64,000 nucleotides of DNA from Actinomycetes bacterium. Its GTDB lineage: Bacteria; Actinomycetota; Actinomycetes; Nanopelagicales; Nanopelagicaceae. Under the pieces are notes generated by a model. The model was not told the DNA's origin. It worked only from the letters and a program-made list of their open reading frames with translations, and did no database searches. Every line of letters starts with the position of its first letter. Within the stretch, counting starts at the first letter, position 1. The stretch is from positions 1,054,001-1,118,000 of the forward strand of contig OX376642.1 in the NCBI GenBank assembly GCA_947383695.1, read 5' to 3'. A program made the translations under genes and the position numbers. This document shows positions 1 through 8,260 of this stretch, one piece after another.

Positions 1-226
1 TTGGGGTTGGTGCAGGAGCTGGCTTTGCCACTGCTACGCCTGTGTTCCACACTAAATACTTTTTTGCAGTAACACAGGTATAGCTAACATTCTGGTAAAC
101 AACTTTTTGATTTAAAACTTTGCAAGCACTTCCGGGAGTTACTTTTTGGGCAGCTACTGCTGTGCCTGGAATTAGGACACCCAGGGCAAGAACGGCGCTC
201 GTAGCTACAACACTCTTCATTCCCAT
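1..226 (-). CDS. Secreted protein, 3' end cut by window edge
   Basis: An open frame runs from an ATG at 226 to the window edge (75 codons, no stop). The N-terminus has a hydrophobic segment followed by an AVAA-like cleavage site near residues 22-26, so export is likely. The mature part has two cysteines about 23 residues apart in a small aromatic-rich unit ending in LVW, followed by an Ala/Pro-rich stretch that reads like a linker. A TAGACT hexamer 6 nt upstream supports the ATG at 226 over a second in-frame ATG at 220. I do not recognise the family; the function cannot be told from this fragment. Confidence 0.7.
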   Translation of the reverse strand, partial: MGMKSVVATSAVLALGVLIPGTAVAAQKVTPGSACKVLNQKVVYQNVSYTCVTAKKYLVWNTGVAVAKPAPAPTP

Positions 227-232
227 GGCTCA

Positions 233-238
233 AGTCTA
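233..238 (-). promoter_or_regulatory. Leaderless-type -10 box (TAGACT), partial secreted gene
   Basis: TAGACT lies exactly 6 nt before the ATG at 226 on the minus strand. No Shine-Dalgarno is visible, so the transcript probably starts at the ATG. Confidence 0.5.
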
Positions 239-317
239 AACAGACCCTTTCAAATACGCATTCCAGAACAGAGTTGAATCGGTTTTGAGCGCAAGTACAC
301 GGCGTTTCCGGTAATCA

Positions 318-794
318 TCAGACACCTTCGTAGGCTTTCTTCATTGCAGCCAAATTAATCTTCTTCATGCCAAGCATCGCTTGAGTTGCTCGTTGAGAAC
401 CTTCTGCATCTGGTCCGCCTAAATACATTCCCATCTCAGGTGCAATCACCTGCCAAGAGACTCCAAACTTATCTTTAAGCCAACCGCATTGACTCTCTTG
501 TCCGCCATCTGCGATCAAGATATTCCAGTACTTATCAATCTCGGCTTGATCGGCACATGGAATTTGGAAAGAGATCGCTTCACTATGAGGAAACTGTGGC
601 CCACCGTTGAGGCCAATAAATGGGCGGCCAAAGATTGTGAAATTAACGATGATCTCTTCACCCTGCTTATTACCAGGAGTATCGGTTGGCGCAATCCAGT
701 TATCTGCCATTGAACTATTGGGAAAAATACTTGTGTAGAAAACCGCTGCTTCGCGTGCGCGACCGTTGAACCAAAGGCATGTAGTTAGCTCCAT
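318..794 (-). CDS. VOC-family (PhnB-like) protein
   Basis: This 158-residue protein has the PhnB/3-demethylubiquinone methyltransferase-like arrangement of the vicinal oxygen chelate fold: an N-terminal CLWFNGRAREAA segment followed by FYTSIFP, a central GEEIIVNFTIFGRPFIGLNGG strand pair, and a C-terminal CGWLKDKFGVSWQV segment. Members of this family are often of unknown substrate; the name methyltransferase seen in databases is not supported by activity. It is a single gene with its own leaderless-type promoter, divergent from the secreted-protein/Rieske operon. Family call is good; substrate unknown. Confidence 0.85.
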   Translation of the reverse strand: MELTTCLWFNGRAREAAVFYTSIFPNSSMADNWIAPTDTPGNKQGEEIIVNFTIFGRPFIGLNGGPQFPHSEAISFQIPCADQAEIDKYWNILIADGGQESQCGWLKDKFGVSWQVIAPEMGMYLGGPDAEGSQRATQAMLGMKKINLAAMKKAYEGV

Positions 795-800
795 AACTCA

Positions 801-806
801 AGATTA
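801..806 (-). promoter_or_regulatory. Leaderless-type -10 box (TAATCT), VOC gene
   Basis: TAATCT is 6 nt before the ATG at 794, with no Shine-Dalgarno between them. Confidence 0.5.
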
Positions 807-878
807 ACTGAGAAATTCAAGTTGCAGCCCTATTGGCACACCCCTACCGTTTCATCAACCAAATTGAGGAGAGCAATT

Positions 879-1496
879 ATGCGTTCACGGTCATTTGTCA
901 CATCAGTTTTAGTAACTCTATTTCTAATCTCAGCGGTAAACCCTGCATCAGCCGATTCGGCAAAACCAGGACAAAGCATGACCCATATGAAGACAGCTGC
1001 CGGGGTTGCATCAACCCTTGAAGCAGCGGGAGTTATTCTCTACGTACAAGGCGGCGCAACATCTGCTGTTATTGGCGAGGATGTGAGTGCGGCAACTAGC
1101 CAGGTTGTATTCCATATTCCAGTAACTGCAAACAAGGCTGGAGTTCAACATACTGGAAGCAACATCATTTTCTTTAACACAGCAAATAACAAGTACCTCA
1201 CACTTAAGAACCCAGTAATCGATTTAGCAAAGGGTGCTGTTTCGGCAATAGTTCCTCAAGCAGGAGATGCGAAGGTGGATATTTTGACAATCACTAACGC
1301 GTCAACGGCAAAGCCAAAGATCACAAACGATAAGAAGATTAAGCAGCGTACAACTGCTTACACAGGTACCACATTGGTGCTTGCTCCAGGAGTAGCTGCA
1401 ACCATTGCATCAGTCTTAGGTTTGCCAGCAGGTTCATTGCCTGATGGTTTAGCTTTTGGAACAGCTGATGTAACTCTGTATTCCAAGTTGAAGTAA
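879..1496 (+). CDS. Secreted protein of unknown function, first gene of a Rieske/DUF305 operon
   Basis: The start at 879 is chosen because GAGGAG sits 8 nt upstream and it exposes a signal peptide (Arg-rich start, hydrophobic core, NPASA cleavage region near residue 25). An upstream in-frame start at 822 would bury that signal. The mature 180-residue part is Ala/Thr/Val-rich, predicted beta-rich, with an HTGSN motif followed by a strand and a VIDLAKG segment. That spacing resembles HtaA-like extracellular domains, but the match is weak. It is followed after 8 bp by a secreted Rieske protein, so a shared extracytoplasmic role is inferred. I do not recognise the family with confidence. Confidence 0.75.
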   Translation: MRSRSFVTSVLVTLFLISAVNPASADSAKPGQSMTHMKTAAGVASTLEAAGVILYVQGGATSAVIGEDVSAATSQVVFHIPVTANKAGVQHTGSNIIFFNTANNKYLTLKNPVIDLAKGAVSAIVPQAGDAKVDILTITNASTAKPKITNDKKIKQRTTAYTGTTLVLAPGVAATIASVLGLPAGSLPDGLAFGTADVTLYSKLK

Positions 1497-1504
1497 GGTC
1501 TAAA

Positions 1505-1918
1505 ATGGATCCAATCACGCGTCGTTCGCTCTTTGCAGGTGTGTGCGCAGTTGTTGCACTAGGTGGAAGTGAGGTACCCGCGGCAGCAAATGCAGCGGTT
1601 AAGAAACTTCCTGGCGGCAAGCTTTCTGTGAAGTTAGCGGATCTGCCTGCGCTATCTGCAGTAGGCGGGGCGATGCGGATTGGTTCCATTAAAGGCGTAC
1701 CTGTTGGTATTGCTCGAGTAGGAACAAATAAGTACACAGCCTTTAATCTGCGTTGTCCGCATCAGGGAGTTACAGTGACCAAGACTGAAAGTGGATGGAT
1801 GTGCAACGCACATAACTCAGAGTTTGAAAATGATGGTGACTTGGTCCTAGGTCCGGCCACAACCGGTTTGGCTAAGGTCGCTATCAAAGTGAGCCGTGGC
1901 GTGGCAACAATTGGATAA
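1505..1918 (+). CDS. Secreted Rieske [2Fe-2S] protein
   Basis: This 137-residue protein is little more than a Rieske domain behind an export signal. Cluster ligands are visible as C84-P-H86 and C100-N-A-H103, i.e. the CxH and CxxH pairs. The N-terminus carries TRRSLF and a hydrophobic stretch, a plausible Tat signal, expected for a protein that folds around a cofactor before export. The canonical disulfide cysteines of respiratory Rieske proteins are absent, so it is more like arsenite-oxidase or dioxygenase-ferredoxin type domains than a bc1 subunit. It sits between a secreted protein and a DUF305 lipoprotein. The redox partner is unknown. Confidence 0.88.
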   Translation: MDPITRRSLFAGVCAVVALGGSEVPAAANAAVKKLPGGKLSVKLADLPALSAVGGAMRIGSIKGVPVGIARVGTNKYTAFNLRCPHQGVTVTKTESGWMCNAHNSEFENDGDLVLGPATTGLAKVAIKVSRGVATIG

Positions 1919-1926
1919 TTCGAAGG

Positions 1927-1932
1927 TAGGGT
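1927..1932 (+). promoter_or_regulatory. Possible internal -10 box (TAGGGT) before DUF305 gene
   Basis: TAGGGT lies 6 nt before the ATG at 1939. A GAAGG sequence at 1922-1926 could instead act as a ribosome-binding site, so an internal promoter inside this operon is only possible. Confidence 0.3.
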
Positions 1933-1938
1933 CATGAA

Positions 1939-2451
1939 ATGAAGAAGCTGATACTCCTTGTAATTGCCGCATTTCTCTTGGCTGGGTGTGCTTCGACTCC
2001 GAAGGCGAACTCGCTGTTTAGTGCCGAAGATATTCAGTTTGCAGAAGAGATGATCCCTCATCATGAACAAGCTGTGCTGATGTCAGATATTGCACTCACT
2101 AATTCCACAAGCGATGAAGTTCTTGCCTTGGCACGCGATATTAAAGCTGCACAAGCTCCTGAAATCGAGCAGATGGGCAGCTGGGCAGGAGTTCGTGCCT
2201 CTACACATATGGGTCACATGATGGATGGAATGTTAAGCGATGAGCAGATTCAGCAACTTCGCGATTCAGAAGGTGCAACATTTGACCGACTATTTCTTGA
2301 AGGCATGATCGCTCATCATCAGGGTGCCATCAAGATGGCACAAAAGGTAACTCGCTCTGCCCATAAAGAGGTAGCAGCTTTAGCTGCTGCAATTATCGAA
2401 GCGCAAGAAAAAGAGATCGCATTCATGCAGGAGCTCATTAAGTTTTACTAA
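1939..2451 (+). CDS. DUF305 lipoprotein
   Basis: A lipoprotein signal ends in LAGC with the lipid-anchored cysteine at 17. The rest is a four-helix DUF305 protein (ferritin-like bundle) with its two diagnostic repeats: MIPHHEQAVLM around H41-H42 and MIAHHQGAIKMA around H126-H127. A Met/His-rich patch (THMGHMMDGM) lies between them. Such His/Met pairs suggest metal binding, and DUF305 proteins are frequently found beside copper-handling genes; that link is inference here. It is the last gene of the secreted-protein/Rieske/DUF305 cluster and is followed by a strong bidirectional terminator. Confidence 0.88.
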   Translation: MKKLILLVIAAFLLAGCASTPKANSLFSAEDIQFAEEMIPHHEQAVLMSDIALTNSTSDEVLALARDIKAAQAPEIEQMGSWAGVRASTHMGHMMDGMLSDEQIQQLRDSEGATFDRLFLEGMIAHHQGAIKMAQKVTRSAHKEVAALAAAIIEAQEKEIAFMQELIKFY

Positions 2452-2454
2452 ATG

Positions 2455-2500
2455 AAAAAACCCAACTCTCTATGTAAATAGCTACGAGAGTTGGGCTTTA
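2455..2500. terminator. Bidirectional rho-independent terminator
   Basis: A perfect 10-bp stem (2461-2470 with 2486-2495) with a 15-nt loop is flanked by an A-run on the left and a T-rich stretch on the right. It lies between convergent genes, so it can end transcription of both the DUF305 operon and the carbonic anhydrase gene. Confidence 0.85.
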
Positions 2501-2508
2501 TCTTTGAA

Positions 2509-3087
2509 TTACTTTGCTGCGCCAGCTTCCTTGGCACCCGGAACTTCTAGAAGCTTTCCAGTTTCAACTTCATAGACATAACCATGAATAGGGATGTTCT
2601 TTGGTACCAATGGATGGCGGCGAATGCGCTCTACATCTTCAACAACAGCCTTGTTGCGATCGGCGATTGTTAGCCAGTCGATGTAGGCAGCCTCGTTCGA
2701 TCCTGGACCTTTGCCAACATCGTAGAAACCATCTTCGCCAAGTGCTGCTGTCTCGAGGCTCTTTGAAAGAAGGCCACGCATAACCTCATCGGTAAAGAAC
2801 TCCATACCGCAATTACTGTGGTGAATTACAAACCATTCCTTGGTGCCAAGAAGCTTGTATGAGATTACCAATGAGCGAATTGCATCATCAGATGCTCGTG
2901 CACCTGCGTTACGAATAACGTGGGCATCTCCCTCACTTAAACCTGCATACTTCGCTGGATCAAGACGAGCATCCATGCATGTCAATATTGCAAACTGACG
3001 CGCAGGTGGCAATGCAAGCTTTCCCTTTTCTCCGAAACTTTCAACATACTTCTTATTAGCATCCAATACTTCATTCAAGACTGACAT
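2509..3087 (-). CDS. Beta-class carbonic anhydrase
   Basis: The enzyme interconverts CO2 and bicarbonate. Zinc ligands are visible as C37, H90 and C93, and the D39-R41 dyad (in CMDARL) is present. Length (192 residues) is normal for the compact bacterial beta class. The N-terminus matches the small SulP-independent, cytosolic form; no signal peptide is seen. The start is supported by GGAGAG about 8 nt upstream. The 5' leader carries a 9-bp inverted repeat. It stands alone between two terminators, so it is probably a single-gene unit supplying bicarbonate for carboxylations such as purine and pyrimidine synthesis. Confidence 0.93.
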   Translation of the reverse strand: MSVLNEVLDANKKYVESFGEKGKLALPPARQFAILTCMDARLDPAKYAGLSEGDAHVIRNAGARASDDAIRSLVISYKLLGTKEWFVIHHSNCGMEFFTDEVMRGLLSKSLETAALGEDGFYDVGKGPGSNEAAYIDWLTIADRNKAVVEDVERIRRHPLVPKNIPIHGYVYEVETGKLLEVPGAKEAGAAK

Positions 3088-3110
3088 TGATAGCTCTCCG
3101 TTTTCAGATC

Positions 3111-3133
3111 TAACAAGAGCAGATCTCTTGTTA
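3111..3133. repeat. Perfect inverted repeat in carbonic anhydrase leader
   Basis: TAACAAGAG (3111-3119) and CTCTTGTTA (3125-3133) form a perfect 9-bp inverted repeat with a 5-nt spacer, about 25-45 nt upstream of the carbonic anhydrase start. There is no T-run after it, so it is either an operator for a dimeric repressor or an RNA hairpin rather than a terminator. Confidence 0.5.
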
Positions 3134-3175
3134 CCTCGCAGAAATTAGCATCTATAAATTGAAAATAGAACTCAA

Positions 3176-3214
3176 TACAAAATCGCACCTGCAAACGACA
3201 TGCAGGTGCGATTT
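3176..3214 (-). terminator. Rho-independent terminator of neocarzinostatin-like gene
   Basis: A 14-bp perfect stem (3180-3193 with 3201-3214), loop of 7 nt, is followed on the minus strand by a short T-run. It lies just past the stop of the gene at 3229-3672. Confidence 0.8.
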
Positions 3215-3228
3215 GGTTTTAAAGAAGT

Positions 3229-3672
3229 TTAAAAGATATTTATTCCACCGAATTTGAATGGAATTGCTTGTGTTGTGGTCTTGTCCTTCGCATTGTGATC
3301 ATTGGTTACATAAATGATGCACTTTGTATGGATGCAATCCCCATCTTTGAAATACTTATCTACCTTGATTGAAAGCTTTCCTGTTCCTGGCTTAGCTCCC
3401 ATTTTTTGATCTGCAGCTACATTTGAAACCCACAATTTTGAAGCTTTTGAAGGGTTGCACGCAGATGGCTCGGTTGTTCCCTTTTCGATTCCCATGCACT
3501 GCGAAATGTAGATTCCGTGCTCTTTTGGCAGGCCAGTGACAGTAATAGACACCAATCCAGTCTTTGTTGAGATCTTGCTTGAGTTAGCAACCTTCACTTT
3601 TACGGCTGCATTTGCTGGTTGAGCACTGAGGATTAAGAGCAGGACAGAAGTTATAGCTGCAAGCTTTTTCAT
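3229..3672 (-). CDS. Secreted neocarzinostatin-like protein
   Basis: The ATG at 3672 is chosen because GGAGAA lies about 6 nt upstream and it begins a clear signal peptide (MKK, hydrophobic core, ANAA cleavage near residue 23); the longer frame to 3735 has neither. The mature 120 residues follow the layout of the neocarzinostatin-type immunoglobulin fold: a first strand pair, YISQC, then a SACNP motif, a GTGKLSIKV strand, DC, C-IIYV-NDHN and a final IPF strand. Four cysteines fit the two conserved disulfides (C-CNP and DC-C). In streptomycetes such proteins carry enediyne chromophores, but many homologues without chromophore exist in other actinobacteria. No biosynthetic genes are nearby, so the role here is unknown. 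Confidence 0.7.
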   Translation of the reverse strand: MKKLAAITSVLLLILSAQPANAAVKVKVANSSKISTKTGLVSITVTGLPKEHGIYISQCMGIEKGTTEPSACNPSKASKLWVSNVAADQKMGAKPGTGKLSIKVDKYFKDGDCIHTKCIIYVTNDHNAKDKTTTQAIPFKFGGINIF

Positions 3673-3767
3673 GGATTCTCCGTTTGTTTTCGATGTATTG
3701 TATGAAACCGTAAAGGGAGGCAAATTGCTCCGCATCTTGAAAAGGTGTGACTTACGTCTTGTTTAAG

Positions 3768-3773
3768 TAGAAT
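3768..3773 (+). promoter_or_regulatory. Leaderless-type -10 box (TAGAAT)
   Basis: TAGAAT ends 6 nt before the ATG at 3780. No ribosome-binding site is visible. Confidence 0.5.
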
Positions 3774-3779
3774 TCTCGA

Positions 3780-4100
3780 ATGCTGGGTGGAATCAATAAC
3801 GGACTCTTTTTGCAATCCTTTGGAGGATTTGCAGGCTTAGCGCTGTTAATTCTTGTTCTTAAGTGGGGATTTTCCTCAAATAAACGAATGATTATCACCC
3901 CCATTAAAGCTGGGAAGAAAGACCAATATGGTTTGCTCAAGCCTTTGCAAACACCAAGCAACTACATCGAAGCGCAGATGTGTCTACAGAAGTTAGTAGA
4001 TGCCAATATCAAAGCCACTTTGACGCAGACCTTAGATGGTCCTCAGTTGATGGTATTTGAGAAGGATTTAAAGATAGCTGCAGCTGTTCTAGCCAAGTAA
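3780..4100 (+). CDS. Small membrane-anchored protein
   Basis: A 106-residue protein with one transmembrane helix near residues 10-28 and a cytoplasmic alpha/beta tail. The tail (roughly residues 55-106) has a helix, a strand ending in LTQTLDGPQLMVF and a short C-terminal helix, resembling the small DUF2007-type domain but not clearly assignable. The start is supported by the TAGAAT box 6 nt upstream. Its 3' end overlaps the convergent arsC gene by 12 bp. I do not recognise a function. Confidence 0.7.
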   Translation: MLGGINNGLFLQSFGGFAGLALLILVLKWGFSSNKRMIITPIKAGKKDQYGLLKPLQTPSNYIEAQMCLQKLVDANIKATLTQTLDGPQLMVFEKDLKIAAAVLAK

Positions 4101-4490
4101 TTCGGCAAGTAAAGCTTCTACGCGGCCCTTGATCTCATCGCGAATAACGCGAACAGATTCAATACCTTGTCCTGCTGGATCATCAAGGACCCAATCTTCG
4201 TAACGCTTTCCAGGATAAAACGGGCACACATCTCCACAACCCATGGTGATTACCGCATCAGATTCTTCAACCGCCTCTGTTGTTAAAACCTTTGGAGTGT
4301 TGTTTGCAATATCGATTCCAACTTCAGCCATTGCTTCTACTGCAATTGGGTTGATTGAGTCTTTTGGTGCGCTTCCCGCAGAAAGAACTTCGACCCGACC
4401 CTGCCCTAGTTCGCGCATAAATCCTGCGGCCATTTGTGAACGGCCTGCGTTATGTACGCAAACGAATAAAACGGTTGGCTTATTTGTCAT
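4089..4490 (-). CDS. arsC: Arsenate reductase, low-molecular-weight phosphatase type
   Basis: Reduces arsenate to arsenite in the cytoplasm. The phosphatase-like P-loop starts at C11 (CVHNAGRS, with R17), and the further cysteines C85 and C89 in MGCGDVCP fit the thioredoxin- or mycothiol-linked disulfide relay. The DDP motif near residues 103-105 supplies the general acid. Length (133 residues) is normal. Its start lies inside the end of an aquaporin gene (11-bp overlap), so the two are co-translated as an arsenic detoxification pair. No ArsR repressor is adjacent. The electron donor, mycothiol/mycoredoxin or thioredoxin, cannot be told from the sequence. Confidence 0.92.
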   Translation of the reverse strand: MTNKPTVLFVCVHNAGRSQMAAGFMRELGQGRVEVLSAGSAPKDSINPIAVEAMAEVGIDIANNTPKVLTTEAVEESDAVITMGCGDVCPFYPGKRYEDWVLDDPAGQGIESVRVIRDEIKGRVEALLAELLG

Positions 4491-5127
4491 GTGTCAGAAC
4501 TTTCACTAGTCCTAGGCCAATGATGGCTCCAAGAATTTGGGCAGCAATAAATTTAGGAGCGCACTCTGGCGCGATTCCTGCAAATGAATCACTGAACGTT
4601 CTTCCGATGGTGACCGCAGGGTTTGCAAAAGAGGTTGAACTTGTAAAGAAGTAAGCACTTCCGATCCATGCGGCAACGGCTGCAGGGATAAGGGTTAAAT
4701 TCTTTTGAGCAACAAGCAGGTTGATAACAAGGATTAACCCAGCGGTGGCCACGATTTCTGCCAGGTAAAGGTTACTTCCAGAGCGAACCTTTGTTGCCGA
4801 CTCGATAATCGCATGATCAAACATTGCATTTGCTAGCAAAGCTCCAGAGATTGCGCCTAGAACTTGTGCGATTGCGTATTGAATGAATTGAACTATTGAG
4901 CTCTTGCCTTGAATGAGATCAACAAGAGTTACAACTGGATTGAAGTGCGCACCGCTTATTGGAGCGAGAATTAAAATTAATACCGCTAATCCAAAGACAG
5001 TTGCGATTGTGTTGATTAGCAGTTGCAGGCCAACATCCGTTGTCAGATCTGTGGCCATAATTCCGGAGCCAACAACTATGGCCACTAATAAAGTCGTTCC
5101 AAGGTACTCAGAGAGCAGCTTCTTCAT
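4480..5127 (-). CDS. Aquaporin-family channel, AqpS-like
   Basis: A 215-residue MIP-family channel with six transmembrane helices and two half-helix motifs: N63-P-V in the first (HFNPVV) and N169-P-A in the second (FANPAV). The residue after the second NPA is valine, where water and glycerol channels normally have the selectivity-filter arginine. Known AqpS channels paired with ArsC also replace that arginine and let arsenite and methylarsenicals leave the cell. The overlap with arsC supports this role. It has its own leaderless-type promoter and is the first gene of the unit. Confidence 0.88.
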   Translation of the reverse strand: MKKLLSEYLGTTLLVAIVVGSGIMATDLTTDVGLQLLINTIATVFGLAVLILILAPISGAHFNPVVTLVDLIQGKSSIVQFIQYAIAQVLGAISGALLANAMFDHAIIESATKVRSGSNLYLAEIVATAGLILVINLLVAQKNLTLIPAAVAAWIGSAYFFTSSTSFANPAVTIGRTFSDSFAGIAPECAPKFIAAQILGAIIGLGLVKVLTHDK

Positions 5128-5133
5128 GAGATG

Positions 5134-5139
5134 AGGTTA
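5134..5139 (-). promoter_or_regulatory. Leaderless-type -10 box (TAACCT), aquaporin-arsC operon
   Basis: TAACCT lies 6 nt before the aquaporin ATG at 5127, with no Shine-Dalgarno in between. No palindromic ArsR-type operator is obvious around it. Confidence 0.5.
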
Positions 5140-5172
5140 CTCATAACTTGGTAAACACAGTGTGAACAAGAG

Positions 5173-5203
5173 AAAAACCCCACCAACCGATTGGTTGATG
5201 GGG
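5173..5203 (-). terminator. Rho-independent terminator after FKBP gene
   Basis: On the minus strand an 11-bp stem (5178-5188 with 5193-5203, one G-T wobble) with a 4-nt loop is followed by TTTTT. It ends the argG-FKBP unit. Confidence 0.82.
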
Positions 5204-5218
5204 CTCTTCTTATTTAAA

Positions 5219-5716
5219 TTATGAGACTGCGATGATGTCTACAACGAAGATCAAGGTCTCATTTGGTCCGATTGGGCCTGAGCCATTTGGACCGTATCCC
5301 TTGTCTGCTGGAATAACCAATAGACGACGTCCGCCAACCTTTGCACCTGGCAAACCTTCCTGCCATCCAGCGATAACACCAGACAGTGGGAATGTTGCTG
5401 GCTGTCCGCCAGACCATGAAGATTCAATCAATGCACCGTTTGACCATGTCATCAATGTGTAATGAACAGTGAGAGTTGAAGTTGGTAGAACTTCGGTTCC
5501 AGTTCCAACAATGATGTCCTGTGTTTGCAATGTTGCTGGTGCTGCACCTGTTGGAGGTGTAATTGTTGGAGCTTCCCCTGCGTTACCTGTAACTGCTGGA
5601 AGTCCTGCTGCTGATTCTGACACTGTGTCATCTCCTCCGAGTGTTGTGAATGATGCAAATGCAATAGCTAGTACGGCAAGAACCGCAAATACTTTCAAAA
5701 GGGTTTTCTTCGACAT
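5219..5716 (-). CDS. FKBP-type peptidyl-prolyl isomerase, exported
   Basis: A 165-residue protein with an N-terminal hydrophobic helix (residues 6-25, signal or anchor), a Thr/Pro/Ala-rich linker to about residue 62, and a C-terminal FKBP domain (IIVGTGTEV, VHYTL, FPLSGVIAGWQEGL, GGRRLLVIPADKGYG, and a final LIFVVDII strand). It probably assists folding of exported proteins at the outer membrane face. GGAGAA just upstream supports the start. It follows argG by 11 bp and is terminated by a clear hairpin, so it is likely co-transcribed with argG, a link with no obvious functional meaning. Confidence 0.9.
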   Translation of the reverse strand: MSKKTLLKVFAVLAVLAIAFASFTTLGGDDTVSESAAGLPAVTGNAGEAPTITPPTGAAPATLQTQDIIVGTGTEVLPTSTLTVHYTLMTWSNGALIESSWSGGQPATFPLSGVIAGWQEGLPGAKVGGRRLLVIPADKGYGPNGSGPIGPNETLIFVVDIIAVS

Positions 5717-5727
5717 GGTTCTCCTTG

Positions 5728-7056
<1,329 letters not shown>

Positions 7057-7059
7057 CTA

Positions 7060-7065
7060 AGTCTA
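7060..7065 (-). promoter_or_regulatory. -10 box (TAGACT) nested on upstream stop codon, argG
   Basis: TAGACT is 6 nt before the argG ATG at 7053. Its first three bases are the TAG stop of the upstream gene (7063-7065). Confidence 0.55.
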
Positions 7066-8256
7066 ACGGATGTTGAGAGTCGAAAGTTTCTTCTCTAAGG
7101 CGGGCTTAACACCCCATTGAGCGGTGATTTCACAGTATCTATCAATATCTATCTGCTCTGGCTTTGCATCAGTCTTCACTGCGCGAATCATCAAATTGCG
7201 AGGAGTGTGTTCTCCCCCAACAAACTCAATTACTTCTACGCGATAACCAACGAGGCGTAACAGCTGTGCTCTTAAAGAATCAGTTAGAAGATCACCTAAA
7301 CGTTCCTTCATTAACCCAAACTTTGTAATTGCTCCCCACGGTTCTGGTGCTGCATCAATCTGCTTTTGAATATCGTGATGGCAACATGGTGCAATAAGGA
7401 GAAGCTTTGATCCCCCATTAACCGCCCAGGCGATCGCATCATCTGTAGCGGTATCACAGGCGTGTAGTGCAATAGCAATATCTGCGGTCTCTGCAGTTGT
7501 TTTCGAAATCTCTTCAGCTTTGAAATTAATAGTCTTTGTGATTCCCAGTTTCTCAGCGATCTTATTGTTGCGATCTCTAGAATCTGGTCGGACATCAATA
7601 CCGGTGACAACAACTGGAATTCCAGAGTTAATCAAGAATTGATGCGCAGCAAAGGTTAAGTAGGCATGTCCGCAACCAAGATCTGTGATGCGTAATGGGT
7701 TCTCTTTTGTTGGCTTATGAATCTGCCCCGCCTCAATCGCCGCATTAAGTGCTGGAGACAAAAGACGTAAAAACTCTTCTACTTGTTTGTACTTATCTTG
7801 ACGAGAAGGCTTAATAACTCCCTTTGCATCTGCGATTCCGACTTCGCGCAAGAATGGATCATTGGAATCGAGCAATCTTTCCTTTTTCTTATCATGCGAA
7901 AGATTCTGCTCTGATTGACGCTTTTCAGTGTGTACCTGAGCATCCCCGCTCTTTGTGACTCTTATTGAATATGCCTCATCGGTGCTCTCCACCATGATGT
8001 TTGCATAACCACTGTTAAGAAGCTGATCAACTTCAACCATAGATGGCAAGAGATTCTTTGTAGTTGTTGCACGTCCATCGTTTTGCATTAATTGAAGATG
8101 CAAAACCCCTTTGATTTCAACTAGTCGAATATCGATGCGTTCGAAATCCACGGTCATGTTTCGACGTCGCCCGGACAAGACTGCACGAACAAATGAGTTT
8201 GTATCGAGGATCTTTGAGGCAGCCTCTGTAAAAGCCTCTTCGCGAGTAATTGGCAT
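7063..8256 (-). CDS. SAM-dependent methyltransferase, Methyltransf_32 type
   Basis: A class I methyltransferase with motif I ITDLGCGHAYLTFA in the middle and a later APCCHHDIQ segment, the layout of the Methyltransf_32 family (often annotated as rRNA- or protein-modifying, substrate unproven). The N-terminal 130 residues form a separate basic domain that may bind nucleic acid. The start at 8256 (397 residues) is preferred because it lies 4 nt after the upstream stop; the frame opens further to 8301, which would overlap that gene by 41 nt. Coupled to the membrane-anchored methyltransferase upstream. Confidence 0.8.
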   Translation of the reverse strand: MPITREEAFTEAASKILDTNSFVRAVLSGRRRNMTVDFERIDIRLVEIKGVLHLQLMQNDGRATTTKNLLPSMVEVDQLLNSGYANIMVESTDEAYSIRVTKSGDAQVHTEKRQSEQNLSHDKKKERLLDSNDPFLREVGIADAKGVIKPSRQDKYKQVEEFLRLLSPALNAAIEAGQIHKPTKENPLRITDLGCGHAYLTFAAHQFLINSGIPVVVTGIDVRPDSRDRNNKIAEKLGITKTINFKAEEISKTTAETADIAIALHACDTATDDAIAWAVNGGSKLLLIAPCCHHDIQKQIDAAPEPWGAITKFGLMKERLGDLLTDSLRAQLLRLVGYRVEVIEFVGGEHTPRNLMIRAVKTDAKPEQIDIDRYCEITAQWGVKPALEKKLSTLNIR

Positions 8257-8260
8257 TGAA

